Origin: Meridianimarinicoccus zhengii
Lineage (GTDB): Bacteria; Pseudomonadota; Alphaproteobacteria; Rhodobacterales; Rhodobacteraceae
Assembly: GCF_003254465.1 (NCBI RefSeq)
Contig: NZ_QDFI01000008.1
Span: 1-64,000 of the forward strand
Length of the DNA: 64,000 nucleotides
Direction: 5' to 3'
The notes under the pieces were generated by a model. The model worked only from the letters and a program-made list of their open reading frames with translations, was not told the DNA's origin and did no database searches. Both the position numbers and the translations under genes were made by a program. This document shows, piece after piece, positions 60,808 through 64,000 of this stretch (its first letter is position 1; each line of letters begins with the position of its first letter).

Positions 60808-61758
60808 ATGACCACGACGCTGAAGGCCCTTGTGGCCGGGACGACCGCGATGGCAGCCACCTGCGCCCTGGCGCTGGCTGCACAGGCGCAGGAATACAAG
60901 ATCGGCATCACGCAGAACAACGTGGGTGTCGACAGCTACCAGACGACCTATGAGCAGGCGTTCATCGCCGCCGCCGAGGCGAACGAGAATGTCGAGGCCG
61001 TGGTGCTGGATGCGGGCGGCGATGTGGCCCGCCAGATCGCGCAGATCCAGGATCTGATCCAGCAGCAGGTGGATGCGATCATCATCTGGCCGACCAACGG
61101 GCAGGCCGTCGTCCCCGCCGTGCGGCAGGCGAAGAACGCGGGCATCCCGGTGATCGTGACCAATTCGAACATCGCCGAAGAAGGGTTCGATTTCATCGCG
61201 TCCTTCTCGGGGCCGAACAACATCCAGCAGGGTGCCAGCTCGGCCGAGCTGATGTGCGAGGCGCTGGATGGTGAAGGCAACATCGTGCAGATCAGCGGCC
61301 AGCCCGGCTACACGACCGCGATCGAACGCCAGCAGGGGTTCGAGGACCGCCTGGCCGAAGCCTGCCCCGGTGTCACGATCATGGAAACCCAGCCCGGCGA
61401 CTGGAACCGCGAGAAGTCGCAGCGCGTGATGGAAGCGTTCCTCGTCAAGTATGACAACATCGATGGTGTCTATGCGGGTGACGACAACATGGGCGTCGGC
61501 GCGCTGAACGCCGCCAAGGCCGCGGGCCGCGAGGGCATCGCGTTCATCGGCGCCACCAACTTCTCGGTCGGCTACGAGGCGATGGAGCGGGGCGAGTACT
61601 ATGGCTCGATCTACCAGTCGCCGGTGGACGATGCCGAGGCCGCGCTGCAGACGGCGATCGACATCCTGGACGGCAAGGACGTGCCCTTCCTCAACTACTT
61701 CGAGACGCCGAAGATCACGCAGGACAACATGGGCGAGTTCACCAAGCCGGTGTTCTGA
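60808..61758 (+). CDS. Ribose-type ABC substrate-binding protein
   Basis: 316-residue periplasmic binding protein of the RbsB/LacI-type family with a signal peptide (about 1-28, ending LAAQAQ), the YQTTYEQAFIAAAEAN segment and the DGVYAGDDNMGVGAL hinge region near residue 225. The TCGGGAGGA ribosome-binding site precedes it. A strong hairpin follows (61778-61812), the usual way to raise its level over the permeases. The ligand may be a pentose, polyol or hydroxy-compound. Confidence 0.88.
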   Translation: MTTTLKALVAGTTAMAATCALALAAQAQEYKIGITQNNVGVDSYQTTYEQAFIAAAEANENVEAVVLDAGGDVARQIAQIQDLIQQQVDAIIIWPTNGQAVVPAVRQAKNAGIPVIVTNSNIAEEGFDFIASFSGPNNIQQGASSAELMCEALDGEGNIVQISGQPGYTTAIERQQGFEDRLAEACPGVTIMETQPGDWNREKSQRVMEAFLVKYDNIDGVYAGDDNMGVGALNAAKAAGREGIAFIGATNFSVGYEAMERGEYYGSIYQSPVDDAEAALQTAIDILDGKDVPFLNYFETPKITQDNMGEFTKPVF

Positions 61759-61777
61759 TCCCGAACGGCTGACAGCG

Positions 61778-61812
61778 GGGCGCGGCGGTGCGGAAACGCC
61801 GCCGCGCCCTTT
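61778..61812 (+). terminator. Attenuator hairpin after binding-protein gene
   Basis: A perfect 11-base-pair stem (GGGCGCGGCGG, 61778-61788, with CCGCCGCGCCC, 61799-61809), ten-base loop and TTT after it. It lies 19 bases after the stop codon. The permease genes follow 113 bases later on the same strand, so it is probably a partial terminator. Confidence 0.65.
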
Positions 61813-61925
61813 GTGGCACGTGCAAGGCAAGTGCTGCGGAACGGCGCGCGGGGAGCGCGTGACACCGAAGCGGCGCGCGGTGCGCGCAGGCGGGCAGGAC
61901 CGGAACCGGGGGGAGGAGTGACGCC

Positions 61926-62900
61926 ATGGCGTCGGCACGATTGAAGGGCATCGGAAGCTTACTGGCGCGGCAGGGGATTCTCATCGCCTTCGCGCTGTTC
62001 CTGCTGGGGTTCGCGGCGTTCTCGGACAGTTTCAGCGATGCCGACAACCTGATGCAGGTGGTGCGCCAGTCGGCCATCATCGGGGTTATCGCCATCGGCG
62101 TGACGGTGGTCGTCATCAGCGGCAATCTCGACCTTTCGGTGGGGTCTATGCTGTCCTTCGCCACGGTGATGGTGGTGGACCTGCACGACAAGATCGGCCC
62201 GGTCCCCGCCATCGCGGTCATGCTGGTGGCCGTGCTGGTGCTGGGATGCATCAACGGGTTTCTCGTAGGGGTGCTGAAGCTCAACTCGCTGATCGTCACG
62301 CTAGGGATGCTTTCGGCCATCCAGGGTCTGACGCTGATCTATTCCGGCGGGCAGAACGTGGATATCGCGGACCAGGAGGCGACGTGGTTTTCCCTGATCG
62401 GGCGGGGTTCGTTCCTCGGGATCGCGCTGCCCATCTGGATATTCGGAACCCTCGCCATCTTCATGCATGTCGTCATGTCCACCACCGCCTTCGGGCGGCG
62501 CGTCTATGCGGTGGGCGGCAATCCCACGGCGTCGGTCTTTTCCGGTATCCGGCGCACCCATGTCGTGTTCGCCGCCTACATGATTTCCGCGCTTTGCGTG
62601 GGCATTGCGGCGTTGATCCTTGGCAGCCGCGTGGGCGGGTCGCAGAACAACGTGGGGCAGGGCTATGAATTGCAGGTGCTTGCCGGTGTGATCCTGGGCG
62701 GCACGTCGCTTCTGGGCGGGTCGGGCACGATCCTGAAGACGGTGATCGGGGTTCTGATCCTCGGCTTCATCCAGAACGGGCTGCTGCTGCTGGGCTTCGC
62801 CTATTACGTGCAGTGGCTGGTGACCTGGGTGGTCATCATCCTGGCTGTCTGGCTCGACATCGCGGCCAAGCGCGGCCGGCTTCTTTCCCCCATCGCCTGA
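61926..62900 (+). CDS. Ribose-type ABC permease 1, RbsC family
   Basis: 324-residue RbsC-family permease with about ten spans, the IGVTVVVISGNLDLSVGSML segment near residue 58 and the GGNPTASVFSGIRR loop near 198. A GGGGGAGGAGTG site gives a strong start. It is followed 12 bases later by a second RbsC-type gene, so the importer may use a heterodimeric channel. Confidence 0.88.
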   Translation: MASARLKGIGSLLARQGILIAFALFLLGFAAFSDSFSDADNLMQVVRQSAIIGVIAIGVTVVVISGNLDLSVGSMLSFATVMVVDLHDKIGPVPAIAVMLVAVLVLGCINGFLVGVLKLNSLIVTLGMLSAIQGLTLIYSGGQNVDIADQEATWFSLIGRGSFLGIALPIWIFGTLAIFMHVVMSTTAFGRRVYAVGGNPTASVFSGIRRTHVVFAAYMISALCVGIAALILGSRVGGSQNNVGQGYELQVLAGVILGGTSLLGGSGTILKTVIGVLILGFIQNGLLLLGFAYYVQWLVTWVVIILAVWLDIAAKRGRLLSPIA

Positions 62901-62912
62901 GGACGCATCACC

Positions 62913-63902
62913 ATGGCCACACTCAAGCAGAACGCGGCGTTGCGCTGGCTGACGGAGAACCCGATCTGGGGCTTCGTCGTGCTGATCTTCGTCTTCTTCA
63001 GCCTGTCGAACGAGTTCTTCTTCGACATGAACAATTTCCAGAACATCCTCGTGCAGACGTCCACTATCGGGCTGATCGCGCTTGGCATGACGCTGGTGAT
63101 GATCAACGGCAATATCGACCTGAGCGTGGGCGCGGTCGTGGCGCTGGCCGCGTCGCTCATGGTGGACATACAAAGCTGGGACGCGTTTTCCGGCTGGGGC
63201 AACTGGCAGATGCTGCCCGCGCTGATCGCGGCGCTCGGGGTCGGCACGGCGCTGGGGGCGCTCAACGGGATCATCGTGTGGAAGACCGGCGTCGATGCCT
63301 TCATCGTCACGCTGGGTGCCATGCTGGGCGTGCGGGGGCTGGTGTTCGTCTACACCAAGGAGCAGTCTTTCTTCGCCATGAACTTCACCTTTTCCGACCT
63401 GGGCATGTCCACGGTCGGGCCGGTGCCGTCGCTTGCGGTGCTGTTCCTGATCGCGACGGTTCTTGTGCATATCCTTCTGTCCCGCACGGTCCATGGGCGC
63501 AATACCTATGCCGTGGGCGGCAACCGCGAGGCGGCGGTGAACGCCGGGATCCGCGTCGGGCCGCACATGGTCGTCAATTTCATGATCGTGGGATTCATGG
63601 CGGCGCTGGCGGGGGTCACGCTGTCGTCGCAGATGGGGGCGGCGACCCCGAACCTGGGCCGCGACTATGAATTGTGGGTCATCACCGCGGTCGTGCTGGG
63701 CGGCACAAAGCTGACCGGCGGGGCGGGCAGCATCATCGGCACATTCGGCGGAGTGCTCGCCATCGGCATCCTGCGCAACGGGATGAACCTGATGCAGGTG
63801 CCCGCGTTCTACGTGCTCGTGATCCTCGGCTCGATCCTGATCGCGGTGCTGATCCTCGACAAGCAACTGACGCGCAAGGGCGTGGAGGCGCTGAAAACAT
63901 GA
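62913..63902 (+). CDS. Ribose-type ABC permease 2, RbsC family
   Basis: 329-residue RbsC-family permease with about ten spans, the MTLVMINGNIDLSVGAVVAL segment near residue 63 and the GGNREAAVNAGIRVG loop near residue 204. Its stop overlaps the start of the ATPase gene (ATGA at 63899-63902). Confidence 0.88.
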   Translation: MATLKQNAALRWLTENPIWGFVVLIFVFFSLSNEFFFDMNNFQNILVQTSTIGLIALGMTLVMINGNIDLSVGAVVALAASLMVDIQSWDAFSGWGNWQMLPALIAALGVGTALGALNGIIVWKTGVDAFIVTLGAMLGVRGLVFVYTKEQSFFAMNFTFSDLGMSTVGPVPSLAVLFLIATVLVHILLSRTVHGRNTYAVGGNREAAVNAGIRVGPHMVVNFMIVGFMAALAGVTLSSQMGAATPNLGRDYELWVITAVVLGGTKLTGGAGSIIGTFGGVLAIGILRNGMNLMQVPAFYVLVILGSILIAVLILDKQLTRKGVEALKT

Positions 63903-64000
63903 CCGAACACAGCGAAACCCCGGCCCTGCGGCTGGAAGGCATCGTCAAGACATTCCCCGGGGTGCGCGCGCTTGACGGAGTGGATCTGGAGGTCCGCGCG
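63899..64000 (+). CDS. Sugar ABC ATPase, RbsA type, truncated by window end
   Basis: Only the first 34 codons are in the window. The reading frame (ATG overlapping the permease stop) gives LRLEGIVKTFPGVRALDGVDLEVRA, the standard start of RbsA/MglA-type double ATPases before Walker A. It completes the ribose-type importer with 60808-63902. Confidence 0.75.
   Translation, partial: MTEHSETPALRLEGIVKTFPGVRALDGVDLEVRA

Noticed and set aside
1-64000. tRNA, rRNA, CRISPR arrays, prophage or insertion sequences
   Set aside because: None was recognised by eye; no spaced direct repeats, integrase or transposase genes were found. A covariance-model search would be needed to exclude small RNA genes.

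Overview
The window is high-GC DNA whose gene content points to the Rhodobacteraceae/Roseobacter group of Alphaproteobacteria: many stacked ABC uptake systems, a MaoC-phosphotransacetylase fusion with acetate kinase, HemP and a Dps gene behind an Irr-type (ICE) box, DabAB, and a dispersed repeat that I recall as common between genes in this family. No rRNA, tRNA, CRISPR array, prophage or insertion sequence was seen. The DNA looks chromosomal and catabolic, with genes packed into ATGA/GTGA-coupled operons.

Layout. 1-4547: an ECF sigma factor with a membrane anti-sigma factor and a third small membrane protein, beside a DUF2333 gene and several small proteins. Four promoters here share one bipartite motif at constant spacing (GGATGA-N3-C, 11 bases, CGTATGT or CGTTTGT), including the one in front of the sigma gene, so this looks like a compact autoregulated envelope-stress regulon. 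4708-5937: an MltB-type lytic transglycosylase lipoprotein. 6045-8222: a polar amino-acid ABC system without its own ATPase. 8356-18647: two divergent operons for amino-sugar use (sugar ABC importer, Gfo/Idh oxidoreductase and MurQ etherase on one side; BadF-type kinase, GntR regulator, SIS isomerase/deaminase and NagA on the other), separated by paired GGTA-type operators.

18644-25525: a probable organosulfur operon on the minus strand (Ssu/Tau-type ABC importer, OsmC protein, flavin monooxygenase/acyl-CoA dehydrogenase homologue, two-domain rhodanese, FAD reductase), controlled by a divergent TetR gene. 26551-29099: MaoC-Pta fusion and AckA. 29183-31308: small protein, Dps, DUF1289, HemP and a NikR homologue that has lost three of its four nickel ligands. 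31517-34997: a three-gene coupled lipid/envelope cassette. 35002-39995: DabA/DabB inorganic-carbon uptake with a divergent LysR gene. 40131-42301: class III aminotransferase plus a BKACE (DUF849) enzyme. 42477-44711: periplasmic rhodanese, YeeE/YedE transporter and a 56-residue coupled protein. 44846-49367: a complete branched-chain-type ABC operon. 49451-50488: a secreted small protein and an undecaprenyl-phosphate sugar transferase.

50721-60588: a catabolic island on the minus strand encoding a 2-oxoacid dehydrogenase E1 alpha/beta, an E2 split over two genes on either side of a succinate-semialdehyde-type dehydrogenase, an M24-family hydrolase, a short-chain dehydrogenase and, divergent from a ribose-type ABC importer (60808 to the window end), a 610-residue protein fusing a winged-helix DNA-binding domain to a cytoplasmic solute-binding-protein domain. 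I read this last protein as a one-component sensor that recycles an ABC binding-protein fold to sense the ligand of the neighbouring pathway; it is the most unusual gene in the window.
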